This document shows positions 42,234-50,743 of a DNA stretch of 64,000 nucleotides, one piece after another. The stretch lies in contig JAFSPG010000013.1 in the NCBI GenBank assembly GCA_017443025.1, forward strand, positions 40,648 through 104,647. Reading direction: 5' to 3'. Below the pieces are notes generated by a model that worked only from the letters and a program-made list of their open reading frames with translations, did not search any database and was not told the origin of the DNA. How positions within the stretch are numbered: position 1 is the stretch's first letter; every line of letters begins with the position of its first letter. Source of the stretch: Bacteroidales bacterium. GTDB taxonomy: Bacteria > Bacteroidota > Bacteroidia > Bacteroidales > UBA932. The position numbers and the translations under genes were made by a program.

Positions 42234-43529
42234 TTAATAACTGTTGAGCGGGCGGCCGGAGGTAAGCATGTGCACCTTCGCACGCACCGCTGCAAGAACT
42301 GATTCGTGGTCGGCGAGGCCTGAGTTGGCGCTCACCAGGACAGTATCTATCAGTTCCACAATATCTACCATATCTTTCTCGACGAAGCCGCGCGAAGTGA
42401 CGGCCGGAGTACCTACACGGATGCCGGAAGTCTGGAACGGGCTGCGGCTGTCGAAGGGGACCATATTCTTGTTGACGGTAATATCGGCCAGTCCAAGCTC
42501 CTTCTCGGCCACCTTTCCGGTGAGCTCCGGGAACTTGCTCCTCAGGTCGATGAGCATAAGATGATTGTCGGTACCTCCGGAAACCACCTTGTAGCCCTTG
42601 TCGATGAAGGCCTGGCACATGGCCTTGGCGTTTGCCACGACCTGTTTCTGGTATTCGACGTACTCTGGCTGCATCGCCTCATAGAAGGCTACGGCCTTGG
42701 CGGCTATTACGTGCTCGAGCGGGCCGCCCTGGACTCCCGGGAATACGGAGCTGTTGATAATTGCGCTCATCTTCTTGATTTCGCCTTTCGGAGTTGTGAG
42801 GCCCCAGGGATTGTCGAAATCCTTGCCGATCAGGATGACTCCCCCACGAGGGCCCCTTAAGGTCTTGTGGGTGGTGGATGTCACGATATGCGCATATTTT
42901 ACCGGATTCTCCAGAAGGCCGGCCGCGATGAGTCCGGCAGTATGGGCCATATCTATCCATAGTATGGCTCCGACTTTGTCGGCGATTGCTCTCATCCTGG
43001 CGTAATCCCACTCACGGGAATAGGCCGAGGCGCCGCCGATGATGAGTTTTGGCTTGCATTCAAGAGCCTTGCGTTCCATCTCGTCGTAATCCACGAGCCC
43101 CGTTTCCGGGTTGAGACCGTAGGCCACGGGATTATAGAGAATGCCGGAAGCATTTACGGGAGAGCCGTGTGTAAGATGGCCACCCATGCTCAGGTCGAGG
43201 CCCATGAAGGTATCGCCGGGCTTGAGACAGGCCATGGTGACGGCCATATTGGCCTGGGCCCCGGAATGAGGCTGCACGTTGGCGTATTCAGCTCCGAAAA
43301 TCTTGCAGAGACGGTCGATGGCAATCTGCTCAATCTGGTCCACCACTTCACAACCGCCGTAATAACGCTTGCCGGGATAGCCCTCGGCGTACTTGTTGGT
43401 GCAAATCGACCCCATCGCCTCAAGTACCTGGTCGGAGACATAGTTCTCCGATGCGATAAGTTCCAGGCCTGAAGACTGGCGGTCGCGCTCCTTTTTAATC
43501 AAATCAAAGATTTGAAGGTCTTGTTTCAT
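42234..43529 (-). CDS. glyA: Serine hydroxymethyltransferase
   Basis: 431 residues from the ATG at 43529; a TTG four codons upstream is not favoured. PLP enzyme converting serine and tetrahydrofolate to glycine and methylene-THF. Seen: [76 protein letters not shown], the PLP-lysine block [13 protein letters not shown] and [23 protein letters not shown]. Length is typical. The minus-strand box TACCTTTG (43594-43587) upstream is its likely -7 element. Confidence 0.98.
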   Translation of the reverse strand: MKQDLQIFDLIKKERDRQSSGLELIASENYVSDQVLEAMGSICTNKYAEGYPGKRYYGGCEVVDQIEQIAIDRLCKIFGAEYANVQPHSGAQANMAVTMACLKPGDTFMGLDLSMGGHLTHGSPVNASGILYNPVAYGLNPETGLVDYDEMERKALECKPKLIIGGASAYSREWDYARMRAIADKVGAILWIDMAHTAGLIAAGLLENPVKYAHIVTSTTHKTLRGPRGGVILIGKDFDNPWGLTTPKGEIKKMSAIINSSVFPGVQGGPLEHVIAAKAVAFYEAMQPEYVEYQKQVVANAKAMCQAFIDKGYKVVSGGTDNHLMLIDLRSKFPELTGKVAEKELGLADITVNKNMVPFDSRSPFQTSGIRVGTPAVTSRGFVEKDMVDIVELIDTVLVSANSGLADHESVLAAVRAKVHMLTSGRPLNSY

Positions 43530-43586
43530 ATTGATAATCAATACTTAAGTTCACTTTCTCGCGCTGCGCGCGCGCACTAAGCACGG

Positions 43587-43594
43587 CAAAGGTA
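43587..43594 (-). promoter_or_regulatory. -7 box of glyA operon
   Basis: TACCTTTG on the minus strand, 57 nt ahead of the glyA ATG. There is no TTTG at the right distance, and a GC-only palindromic run (GCGCTGCGCGCGCGC, 43561-43575) lies in the leader. Confidence 0.4.
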
Positions 43595-43610
43595 CAAAAA
43601 ATTTCCGGCA

Positions 43611-44528
43611 TTAGCCAGAGATTACAACCAGAGCGGCGATTTTCCCAAGCCAGACGGCATCGGTGGAATCGAAGGAATCTTCGTAGGCGCTGTCGATGTC
43701 AAGAACGGCGACAACTTCGCCGCCAATAATGAGAGGTACCACTATTTCGGAACGGGAAAGACTGCTGCAGGCTATATGCCCGGGGAATTTCTCGACATCA
43801 GGGACGACAATGGTGCGGCGCTCCTTCCAGGCCGTTCCGCACACTCCCTTTCCAAAACCTATGCGCAGGCAGGCTACAGGACCGGCGAACGGTCCTAGCA
43901 CGAGTTCCTCTCCGGCCACGCGATAAAATCCGGTCCAGAGGAAATGCAGCCGCTCTGCAATCAAGGGTGCGGTTTCCGACATTCTGGCCACCATGTCCGG
44001 CTCATCGCCGAGAAGGTTTGAAAGGTCCTGGTAAAGACGCAGATATGTGAAAGTTCTGGGAGAAAGATGGCAGTATCCACCCGGATTCTTTTCGAGGTAG
44101 GCCTGATGTCTTTCTTCGGCGGGGAAAAAGTTACGGAGAGGCTCCAGTTCCACGGCAAGGGGCGCTCCTGAGAGCTTTTCCCGGGAAGCAAAGACGGGGG
44201 CAAGAATTTCTCGTTCCGCGTCATCGGAAAAATAGACTCCGGTGCGGTAGCGAGTGCCTTCGTCGTGCCCCTGGCGATTGACGCTCAAAGGGTCGATTAT
44301 GCAGAAAAACAGATCCGCAAGAGCCTCGAGGCTGATTCGCTGCGGGTCGTACGACACTTCTACAGTTTCAGCGAAACCGGTATTGTCGGTGTAAACTTCT
44401 TCGTATGTAGGAGCCGGACCTGGGCGGCCGTTGGCATAGCCGCAACGGGTGGCGGACACTCCGTCGACGCCGTCGAAAAAGTGCTGAACACCCCAGAAAC
44501 ATCCACCGGCGAAATATATCTTTTTCAT
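43611..44528 (-). CDS. msrA: MsrA fused to free-methionine-R-sulfoxide reductase (GAF)
   Basis: 305 residues, two complete enzymes in one chain. Residues 1-165 are MsrA: GGCFWG with catalytic Cys10, GHDEGTRYRTGVYF, and resolving Cys153 in NPGGYCHLSPRTF. Residues ~168-305 are a GAF domain of the fRMsr (MsrC/YebR) type: LWTGFYRVAGEELVLGPFAG, VACLRIGFGKGVCGTAW and DVEKFPGHIACSSLSRSEIVVPL. Its cysteines 220, 230 and 254 have the same spacing (10 and 24) as the three redox cysteines of E. coli fRMsr. The protein should therefore reduce methionine-S-sulfoxide and free methionine-R-sulfoxide, both in the cytoplasm (no signal peptide). MsrA-MsrB fusions are common; this combination is unusual. Divergent from the SpoU methyltransferase. 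Confidence 0.93.
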   Translation of the reverse strand: MKKIYFAGGCFWGVQHFFDGVDGVSATRCGYANGRPGPAPTYEEVYTDNTGFAETVEVSYDPQRISLEALADLFFCIIDPLSVNRQGHDEGTRYRTGVYFSDDAEREILAPVFASREKLSGAPLAVELEPLRNFFPAEERHQAYLEKNPGGYCHLSPRTFTYLRLYQDLSNLLGDEPDMVARMSETAPLIAERLHFLWTGFYRVAGEELVLGPFAGPVACLRIGFGKGVCGTAWKERRTIVVPDVEKFPGHIACSSLSRSEIVVPLIIGGEVVAVLDIDSAYEDSFDSTDAVWLGKIAALVVISG

Positions 44529-44551
44529 ACTGCGAATATACTACTTTTTCT

Positions 44552-44559
44552 TAACTTTG
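44552..44559 (+). promoter_or_regulatory. -7 box of the SpoU methyltransferase gene
   Basis: TAACTTTG ends 8 nt before the ATG at 44568, so a start at the usual distance would give an almost leaderless mRNA. No matching TTTG upstream. Confidence 0.45.
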
Positions 44560-44567
44560 TTCCCGAA

Positions 44568-45101
44568 ATGGAGAATCGGAAACTACTTGTCACGGAGATG
44601 GGACGAATCACTCCCGAGGCCTACCGGCAGACGCCGGGATGTGGTCTCGCCGTAGTGCTCGACAACATCCGAAGCGCGCATAACGTCGGCTCCGCCTTCC
44701 GTAGCGCCGACTGCTTCAAAGTTGATAAAATCTGGCTTTGCGGCGTCTGCGCCACGCCTCCCTCGGCCGAGATTCATAAATCGGCCCTCGGGGCGGAGGA
44801 AAGCGTGCCATGGCAGTACGCCGAAGACACCCTCGAAGCCATAAATTCTCTCAAGGCAGAGGGCTACACCATAGTCTGCGCAGAGCAGACTATACGCTCC
44901 GTCAAACTGAATGATTTCCAGCCTCTTGCAGATAAGAAATACGCCATAGTTTTCGGCAATGAAGTGGATGGTGTAAGGCAGGATGTAGTAGATGCCTCCG
45001 ACATCACCCTGGAGATTCCCCAGTTCGGCACGAAGCACTCCCTTAACGTATCGGTTTCAGTGGGAATCCTGCTCTGGGACCTTTTCTCGAAACGCCTCTA
45101 A
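44568..45101 (+). CDS. TrmH/SpoU-family RNA 2'-O-methyltransferase
   Basis: 177 residues from the ATG at 44568; the frame is open 303 nt further upstream but that would run antisense through msrA. The three SPOUT motifs are present: LDNIRSAHNVGSAFRSADCF (motif 1), YAIVFGNEVDGVRQDVVDASD (motif 2) and IPQFGTKHSLNVSVSVGILLWDL (motif 3 with the knot). It methylates a ribose in tRNA or rRNA using S-adenosylmethionine; the target cannot be told from sequence alone. There is no separate RNA-binding N-terminal domain. Its end overlaps truA by 4 nt tail to tail. Confidence 0.93.
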   Translation: MENRKLLVTEMGRITPEAYRQTPGCGLAVVLDNIRSAHNVGSAFRSADCFKVDKIWLCGVCATPPSAEIHKSALGAEESVPWQYAEDTLEAINSLKAEGYTIVCAEQTIRSVKLNDFQPLADKKYAIVFGNEVDGVRQDVVDASDITLEIPQFGTKHSLNVSVSVGILLWDLFSKRL

Positions 45102-45862
45102 TATTTGACTGACGAGAGGAAGAGGGCGTGTCCGGGAACGGACTCGCCTGCGGCGCAGCGGTCCTGCGAAGCAAGGACCTCGGCCATGTGCGAGGGCTCG
45201 TAGCGGCCGCGGCCGATGTCGAGCAGCGTGCCTACGACTGCCCGTACCATATTCCTCAAAAACCTATCCGCCGCTATCGTAAATACCAGATAATCGCCGC
45301 CCCGGGGGTAACCCATGATACGGACATGGGTGGGCTCGTAGGGCTGCCAGGAGGCCTCGAAGACGGTGCATATGGAAGTCTTGCTGTTGCCGCCCGTCTT
45401 TTCGAAGCAACTGAAGTCGTGGGTACCCAGAAGCAGTTTGCAGGCCTCGTTCATTGCCTCGACATCCAGAGGGAAAGTGTAGAGGTATGAATAATGCCTT
45501 ACGAAAGGGTCTTTGCTGCGGTGAATGAAGTAGTTATAGCGCCTGTAACGGGCATCGAAACGGGCGTGAAACTCGGGTTCCGCAATTTTCACTTCGTGAA
45601 TCCTCACAAAAACGGGCAAAATGGCATTTAATTTGCAGCCGAGCGACGCCGTGTCGATATCGTCGGCGGCATCGAAATGCGCCACATATCCGCACGCATT
45701 TACTCCAGCGTCCGTCCTGCCCGCACCAGTGACGGTCACTTTTTCGCGGAGAGCCAGCGAAAGAGCACTTTCGAGAGCCTCCTGCACAGACGGAGCATTG
45801 GGCTGGATTTGCCAGCCGCTGAATGAGGAACCGTCATATGAAAGAGTAACCGAGTATCGCAT
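45098..45862 (-). CDS. truA: tRNA pseudouridine synthase A
   Basis: 254 residues from the ATG at 45862; 12 further upstream codons are in frame but not TruA-like. It starts MRYSVTLSYDGSSFSGWQIQPN and has the catalytic Asp in VTGAGRTDAGVNACGYVAHFD, then RYNYFIHRSKDPF, THDFSCFEKTGGNSKTSICT and FLRNMVRAVVGTLLDIGRGR. It modifies U38-40 in the tRNA anticodon stem. Length normal. Confidence 0.97.
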   Translation of the reverse strand: MRYSVTLSYDGSSFSGWQIQPNAPSVQEALESALSLALREKVTVTGAGRTDAGVNACGYVAHFDAADDIDTASLGCKLNAILPVFVRIHEVKIAEPEFHARFDARYRRYNYFIHRSKDPFVRHYSYLYTFPLDVEAMNEACKLLLGTHDFSCFEKTGGNSKTSICTVFEASWQPYEPTHVRIMGYPRGGDYLVFTIAADRFLRNMVRAVVGTLLDIGRGRYEPSHMAEVLASQDRCAAGESVPGHALFLSSVKY

Positions 45863-45903
45863 AACGGACGCAAAGTTATGAATAATATTGAAAACCAAAT
45901 AAA

Positions 45904-46893
45904 ATGGACGTAAACATCAAAGAATTGAACGAGAGGATACAGCAGGAAAGTTCCTTCGTGGATATGCTATCCCTCGAAATGGGCAAGGTCATCGTAGGCC
46001 AGAAAGCCCTCGTTGAAAACCTGATGATAGGCCTTCTCGCCGGAGGACACATTCTCCTCGAAGGCGTTCCGGGCCTTGCCAAGACACTGGCAATCAACAC
46101 TCTGGCCCAGGCTGTCGACGCAAAGTTCAGCCGCATCCAGTTTACCCCTGACCTCCTGCCTGCCGACCTTCTCGGAACCATGATCTACTCCCAGAAGAAC
46201 GAAGGCTTCCAGGTTCACAAAGGCCCCATCTTCGCCAACTTCGTGCTGGCAGATGAAATCAACCGTTCCCCTGCAAAAGTTCAGAGCGCCCTGCTCGAGG
46301 CTATGCAGGAGAAGCAGGTTACCATCGGCGACCAGACCTTCCCTCTTCCCAAGCCCTTCCTTGTAATGGCCACCCAGAACCCTATCGAGCAGGAAGGAAC
46401 CTATCCCCTTCCCGAGGCCCAGGTCGACCGATTCATGCTCAAGGTAATCGTGGGATATCCCAAGAAAGAGGAGGAAAAACAGATTATCAGGATGAACAAC
46501 AGCGGAGAATTCCCCCACGCCAATCCCGTGGTCAAGCCCGAGGACATAGTCCGGGCAAGAGAAGTAGTCCGCGACGTCTATATGGACGAGAAAATCGAGC
46601 GCTACATCGTTGATATCGTTTACGCCACCCGTACCCCCGAAGACTACAACCTTGGCAACCTCAAAGGTCTGATTTCATACGGCGCATCGCCCCGTGCAAG
46701 CATTTCGCTTTCCCTCGCCGCCAAGGCTTACGCCTTCATCAAGCGCCGCGGCTACGTGATTCCCGAAGACGTACGGGCCGTCTGCAACGAGGTGCTCCGC
46801 CACCGTATCGGCCTGACTTACGAGGCCGAAGCCGAAAACGTCACCACTGAAAACATAATCTCCGAGGTTCTCAACGCCGTGATGGTTCCGTAA
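45904..46893 (+). CDS. moxR: MoxR-family AAA ATPase
   Basis: 329 residues, cytoplasmic. Walker A EGVPGLAKTLAIN, Walker B VLADEINRSPAKVQSALLEAMQE, sensor MATQNPIEQEGTYPLPEAQVDRFMLKV. MoxR ATPases act as chaperones for maturation of von Willebrand A proteins encoded beside them. First gene of the bat operon; its TAA shares a base with the ATG of the DUF58 gene (TAATG). Confidence 0.96.
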   Translation: MDVNIKELNERIQQESSFVDMLSLEMGKVIVGQKALVENLMIGLLAGGHILLEGVPGLAKTLAINTLAQAVDAKFSRIQFTPDLLPADLLGTMIYSQKNEGFQVHKGPIFANFVLADEINRSPAKVQSALLEAMQEKQVTIGDQTFPLPKPFLVMATQNPIEQEGTYPLPEAQVDRFMLKVIVGYPKKEEEKQIIRMNNSGEFPHANPVVKPEDIVRAREVVRDVYMDEKIERYIVDIVYATRTPEDYNLGNLKGLISYGASPRASISLSLAAKAYAFIKRRGYVIPEDVRAVCNEVLRHRIGLTYEAEAENVTTENIISEVLNAVMVP

Positions 46894-47783
46894 TGGGAAA
46901 GACTACCACAACAGAACTTCTCGCGAAGGTCCGGAAGATTGAAATCCGGACCAAGGCTCTTTCGCACCAGATTTTTGCAGGCGAATACCATTCTGCCTTC
47001 AAGGGCAAGGGTATGGCTTTCAGCGAGGTGCGCGAGTACCAGTGGGGCGACGACCCCCGCTCGATGGACTGGAACGTCACCGCGCGTATGAGCGCGCCTT
47101 ATGTAAAGGTCTTCGAAGAGGAGCGTGAGCTTACGGTGATGCTGCTGGTGGATATCAGCCGCTCCGGGCTCTTCGGCACCGTGGGCCGCACTAAGCGCGA
47201 CCTCCTCGCCGAAATCGCAGCGGTGCTGTCGTTCTCGGCCATCATCAACAACGATAAGGTGGGCGCTCTGCTTTTCAGCGACAAAGTCGAGAAATTCATC
47301 CCCCCGAAAAAGGGCCGCAGCCATCTGCTCCGCATACTCCGCGAAATTCTGGAGTACGAACCGGAGTCCAACGGCACCGACATCAGCGAAGCCCTGCGCT
47401 TTGCCACCGGAGCCCTCAAAAAACGCTGCACGGCCTTCATCCTTTCGGATATGATTGACACCGACGAGGCCGGGCATCCACGCTACGAAGATGCCCTGAA
47501 GGTGGCCGCCGGGAGGCACGACCTTTCAATTATACGTGCGTACGACCCGCGCGAGAAGACCATCCCCGCAATGGGGCTCGTACACGCAAAGGACGCCGAG
47601 ACCGGCGAAACCGCCATCATCAACACCGATTCGAAGAAAGTGCGTCAGGCCTATGCCGCCTGGTGGACCTCGGCCTGGCAGGAAGCCGGCCGCATCCTCC
47701 TGAAGAACAAAATCGACAGCGTGGACGTAGCGGTCAATGAAGATTATGTAAAGGCCCTGATTTCGCTTTTCAGAAGCAGATAG
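46893..47783 (+). CDS. DUF58 protein of bat operon
   Basis: 296 residues with no membrane segment. DUF58 block FAGEYHSAFKGKGMAFSEVREYQWGDDPRSMDWNVTARMSAPYVKVFEEERELTVMLLVDISRSGLFG, continuing into a VWA-like fold (LVDISRSG resembles a degenerate MIDAS DxSxS). DUF58 proteins accompany MoxR and VWA proteins in this operon type; exact role undetermined. Coupled to moxR by a shared stop/start. Confidence 0.93.
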   Translation: MGKTTTTELLAKVRKIEIRTKALSHQIFAGEYHSAFKGKGMAFSEVREYQWGDDPRSMDWNVTARMSAPYVKVFEEERELTVMLLVDISRSGLFGTVGRTKRDLLAEIAAVLSFSAIINNDKVGALLFSDKVEKFIPPKKGRSHLLRILREILEYEPESNGTDISEALRFATGALKKRCTAFILSDMIDTDEAGHPRYEDALKVAAGRHDLSIIRAYDPREKTIPAMGLVHAKDAETGETAIINTDSKKVRQAYAAWWTSAWQEAGRILLKNKIDSVDVAVNEDYVKALISLFRSR

Positions 47784-47786
47784 AAA

Positions 47787-48752
47787 ATGATTAAAAGAAT
47801 CATATCAGCATTATTTGTGACAGCCCTGGCCGCGGCATTTCTGACCGCCGCTCCCGGGCATAAGGGCAAAGCCTTCCTGAAGGCTCTACAGCAGCGTGAT
47901 TCAGTGCTTATCGCCGACCAGCTCGCTTATGGAGTCCATCTCGAAGCTGTGCCCGAAGGAACTGCATTCGAGCTGCCAGACTTTGAAAAAGGCGTAACCG
48001 AAGGCGTAGAGGCAGTGAAGCCCTGGAATCTGGATACCCTCAAATCCAAGAACGGAATTCTCGACGTCGAGGCCTCTTTCGTACTGACATCTTTCGAAGA
48101 AGGAGAATACGAGCTCCCTGACCTTAAAATAGTCCGCAGCCTTCCAGGCGCCGAGCCCGACACCCTCATATTCGAAGGAGAGAGCCTGAAGGTTACGACC
48201 ATGCCGGTAGATACCTCTACCTTCGTACTCCACGACCTCCGGGGCCAGATACGTTATCCGCTAACGTTCAAGGAGATACTTCCATATCTGTTGATAATCC
48301 TTGGAATCGCGGCCCTTGTCCTTGCCATCATCTTCGCGGTACGCGCAATCCGCAGGAAGAAGGGATACATCATCACCCCTGCCGACCCGCCGCATATCGT
48401 GGCCCTGCGCAAACTCGACAAACTGCGCGGCGAGAAATTCTGGGCACCGGAAAAACAAAAGGCCTTCTACTCCGGCATCACCGACGCCCTCCGCGAATAT
48501 ATGGCTGCCCGCTATGACATCGGGGCAATGGAAATGACCACTGCGGAGATCTTCAAGGCCCTCAAGGGCACGGAGTTCCCGGTGGAATTCAACGATGAAC
48601 TCAAGGAACTCTTCGAGACCTCAGACTTTGTAAAATTCGCCAAGATGACGGTGGAAGACACTTACAACGCCAAGGCCCTGCCGATGGCGGTGAAATTCGT
48701 CACCTCCACGTATCAGGCAGAAGTTGAAAACGACAAATCCCCTTCCGAATAG
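47787..48752 (+). CDS. Bat-operon single-pass membrane protein
   Basis: 321 residues: signal peptide (MIKRIISALFVTALAAAFLTA), a periplasmic beta domain (about 40-150, FVLTSFEEGEYELPDLKIV), a transmembrane helix (about 168-190, LLIILGIAALVLAIIFAV) followed by basic RAIRRKKG, and a cytoplasmic helical domain (KQKAFYSGITDALREYMAARYDIGAMEMTTAEIFKAL). The topology resembles BatD/DUF4381-like proteins that sit between DUF58 and batA in Bacteroidetes. Spacings of 3 nt on both sides show tight co-transcription. Function unknown. Confidence 0.8.
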   Translation: MIKRIISALFVTALAAAFLTAAPGHKGKAFLKALQQRDSVLIADQLAYGVHLEAVPEGTAFELPDFEKGVTEGVEAVKPWNLDTLKSKNGILDVEASFVLTSFEEGEYELPDLKIVRSLPGAEPDTLIFEGESLKVTTMPVDTSTFVLHDLRGQIRYPLTFKEILPYLLIILGIAALVLAIIFAVRAIRRKKGYIITPADPPHIVALRKLDKLRGEKFWAPEKQKAFYSGITDALREYMAARYDIGAMEMTTAEIFKALKGTEFPVEFNDELKELFETSDFVKFAKMTVEDTYNAKALPMAVKFVTSTYQAEVENDKSPSE

Positions 48753-48755
48753 AAA

Positions 48756-49739
48756 ATGTTTTTTGAATATCCATATCTCCTCTGGCTGCTGCTTATTCCA
48801 GTCCTTCTGGGTGCCCTATACGTTTTCAGGGCGCTGACGGGCAGGGAGCCGCACATGAGGGTTTCCAGCATAACTCCTTGGAAAGCCGGAGGCGGCAGCA
48901 TCTGGGGCATTCTGGTCCACGTCCCGGCCGCCCTTAGAATAGGGGCGCTTGCGCTGGTGGTGATTTGCCTCGCAAGGCCGAAATCATCGTCAGAAATGGA
49001 GAGAATCGACACCGAAGGCATCGATATAGTCTTCGCAATGGACGTATCCACTTCGATGCTTGCCCGCGACTTCAACCCCGACCGAATCAGCGCTGCCAAG
49101 GACATTGCCATAGAATTCATAGCCCAGAGGCCTTCCGACCGTATGGGAATCGTGGTTTTCGCCGGCGAGAGTTACACGCAGTGTCCGCTGACTACCGACA
49201 GGGCCACGCTCATCAACCTTATGAAGGAGGTCCAGACCGGACTCATCGACGACGGTACAGCCATCGGCAACGGACTCGCCACAGCAGTTGCCCGAATCAA
49301 GGATTCAGATGCAAAGAGCCGGGTGGTGATACTTCTTACCGACGGCGTGAACAATATGGGAGAAGTTGCCCCCGAGACGGCAGCAGACATTGCCCAGACC
49401 TATGGCATCAGGCTTTATACCATTGGCGTCGGCTCGGTAGGAACCGCTCCCTATCCTGTGATGACTCCCTTCGGAGTTCAGGTTCAGCAGATTCCGGTCG
49501 AACTGGATGAGAAACTGCTTCAGTCGATGGCTCAGGCCACCGGAGGCCGCTATTTCAGGGCCACAGACAACACCAAGCTGTCGGAGATTTTCGGCGAAAT
49601 CAACAAGATGGAAAAGGCCCGCACGACGGTCGACAGCTTCCCTGTTTACAAGGAGCTCTTCCCGAAATTCGCACTTCTGGCTCTGATTCTGCTTCTGGCC
49701 GAATTGCTGTTAAGAACGATTATAAGGAGGTTACCGTGA
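48756..49739 (+). CDS. batA: BatA, von Willebrand A membrane protein
   Basis: 327 residues: N-terminal membrane segments (about 5-25 and 60-75), a VWA domain with intact MIDAS (FAMDVSTSMLARDFNPDRISAAK; later TDRATL and LLTDGVNNMGEV) and a C-terminal transmembrane helix (FALLALILLLAELLLRTII). The C-terminal region KMEKARTTVDSFPVYKELFP is typical of BatA. In Bacteroides fragilis bat genes support aerotolerance. Its TGA overlaps the GTG start of batB. Confidence 0.95.
   Translation: MFFEYPYLLWLLLIPVLLGALYVFRALTGREPHMRVSSITPWKAGGGSIWGILVHVPAALRIGALALVVICLARPKSSSEMERIDTEGIDIVFAMDVSTSMLARDFNPDRISAAKDIAIEFIAQRPSDRMGIVVFAGESYTQCPLTTDRATLINLMKEVQTGLIDDGTAIGNGLATAVARIKDSDAKSRVVILLTDGVNNMGEVAPETAADIAQTYGIRLYTIGVGSVGTAPYPVMTPFGVQVQQIPVELDEKLLQSMAQATGGRYFRATDNTKLSEIFGEINKMEKARTTVDSFPVYKELFPKFALLALILLLAELLLRTIIRRLP
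49724..49730 (+). promoter_or_regulatory. Strong Shine-Dalgarno before the batB GTG start
   Basis: AAGGAGG ends 5 nt before the GTG at 49736. Such full Shine-Dalgarno sites are rare in Bacteroidetes; here it supports the non-ATG start inside the batA 3' end. Confidence 0.65.
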
Positions 49740-50743
49740 TATACTATCTTGCAAATCCGCAGTTCCTCTGGCTGCTAATTCTGGTTCCGCTCATTCCGGC
49801 GGCCTTCGCCCTCGGAAGGCATCTGCGGATGCGGCGCATCCGCAACTTCGGTGACGAAGAGCTCGTCCGCGAGCTCATGCCTTCCGCATCACGGGCCAAG
49901 GACTGGGTGAGGGTAATACTCCTCGACCTGGCTTTCCTCTTTTTCACCATCGGTATCTGCCGCCCGCAGATAGGTGCGAAGCTGAGCGAACACCGCACCC
50001 GCGGGGCTGAAGTCATGATAGCCCTCGACGTGTCGAATTCGATGCTCGCCGAAGACTACACCCCCAATCGTCTTGAAAGGGCCAAGCTGGCAATCTCCCG
50101 CATCACCGACCGCCTCTCGCAGGACCGCATCGGCCTGATAATCTTCGCCGGAACGTCCTTCGTCCAGCTCCCCATCACCACCGACTACGTATCGGCCAAG
50201 ATGTTCCTCGGAACCATATCCACCTCCTCGGTACCGGTGCAGGGAACGGCTATCGGAGAGGCCATTCATACTGCTATCCGCAGTTTCAGCCTCGAGAGCG
50301 AAAAGAGCCGCGCCATAATAGTCATCTCCGACGGTGAGAACCACGAGGACGACGCCGTGGAATCCGCCAAAAATGCCGCGGAATCGGGAATCAAGGTCTA
50401 TACCGTTGGTGTCGGCTCGCCGGAAGGTCAGCCCATTCCGATGGACGGAGGGCTGTTGAAAGACTCCGACGGGCAGATTGTAGTTACCAAGCTTAACGAG
50501 GCGGCGCTGCAGGAAATCGCAGCCGCCGGCGGAGGCGCCTACGTTCGCGCAGGCAATGAAGAATTCGGCCTGAATCCTATTCTTGACGATATCCGGGCGA
50601 TGGAGGCGGAAGAATTCAAATCCATCGTCTTCGAAGAATACAACGAACAGTATATGTACTTCTTTGCCATTGCTTTCGTACTGCTTTGCATCGAAATGGC
50701 CCTTGGCCGCAAACGCGCAAGGAAATCGCTTCTGAGTATATGA
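49736..50743 (+). CDS. batB: BatB, von Willebrand A membrane protein
   Basis: 335 residues, GTG start overlapping the batA stop (GTGA). N-terminal membrane helix, second helix near 60-78, VWA domain with MIDAS IALDVSNSMLAEDYTPNRLERAK, and VISDGENHEDDAVESAKNAAESGIKVYTVGVG, then a C-terminal membrane helix (YMYFFAIAFVLLCIEMAL). Paralog and probable partner of BatA. The stop overlaps batC by 4 nt. Confidence 0.95.
   Translation: MIYYLANPQFLWLLILVPLIPAAFALGRHLRMRRIRNFGDEELVRELMPSASRAKDWVRVILLDLAFLFFTIGICRPQIGAKLSEHRTRGAEVMIALDVSNSMLAEDYTPNRLERAKLAISRITDRLSQDRIGLIIFAGTSFVQLPITTDYVSAKMFLGTISTSSVPVQGTAIGEAIHTAIRSFSLESEKSRAIIVISDGENHEDDAVESAKNAAESGIKVYTVGVGSPEGQPIPMDGGLLKDSDGQIVVTKLNEAALQEIAAAGGGAYVRAGNEEFGLNPILDDIRAMEAEEFKSIVFEEYNEQYMYFFAIAFVLLCIEMALGRKRARKSLLSI

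Noticed and set aside
44265-44567. A 101-codon upstream extension of the SpoU methyltransferase
   Set aside because: It would run antisense through msrA and across the promoter box; the conserved fold starts after the ATG at 44568.
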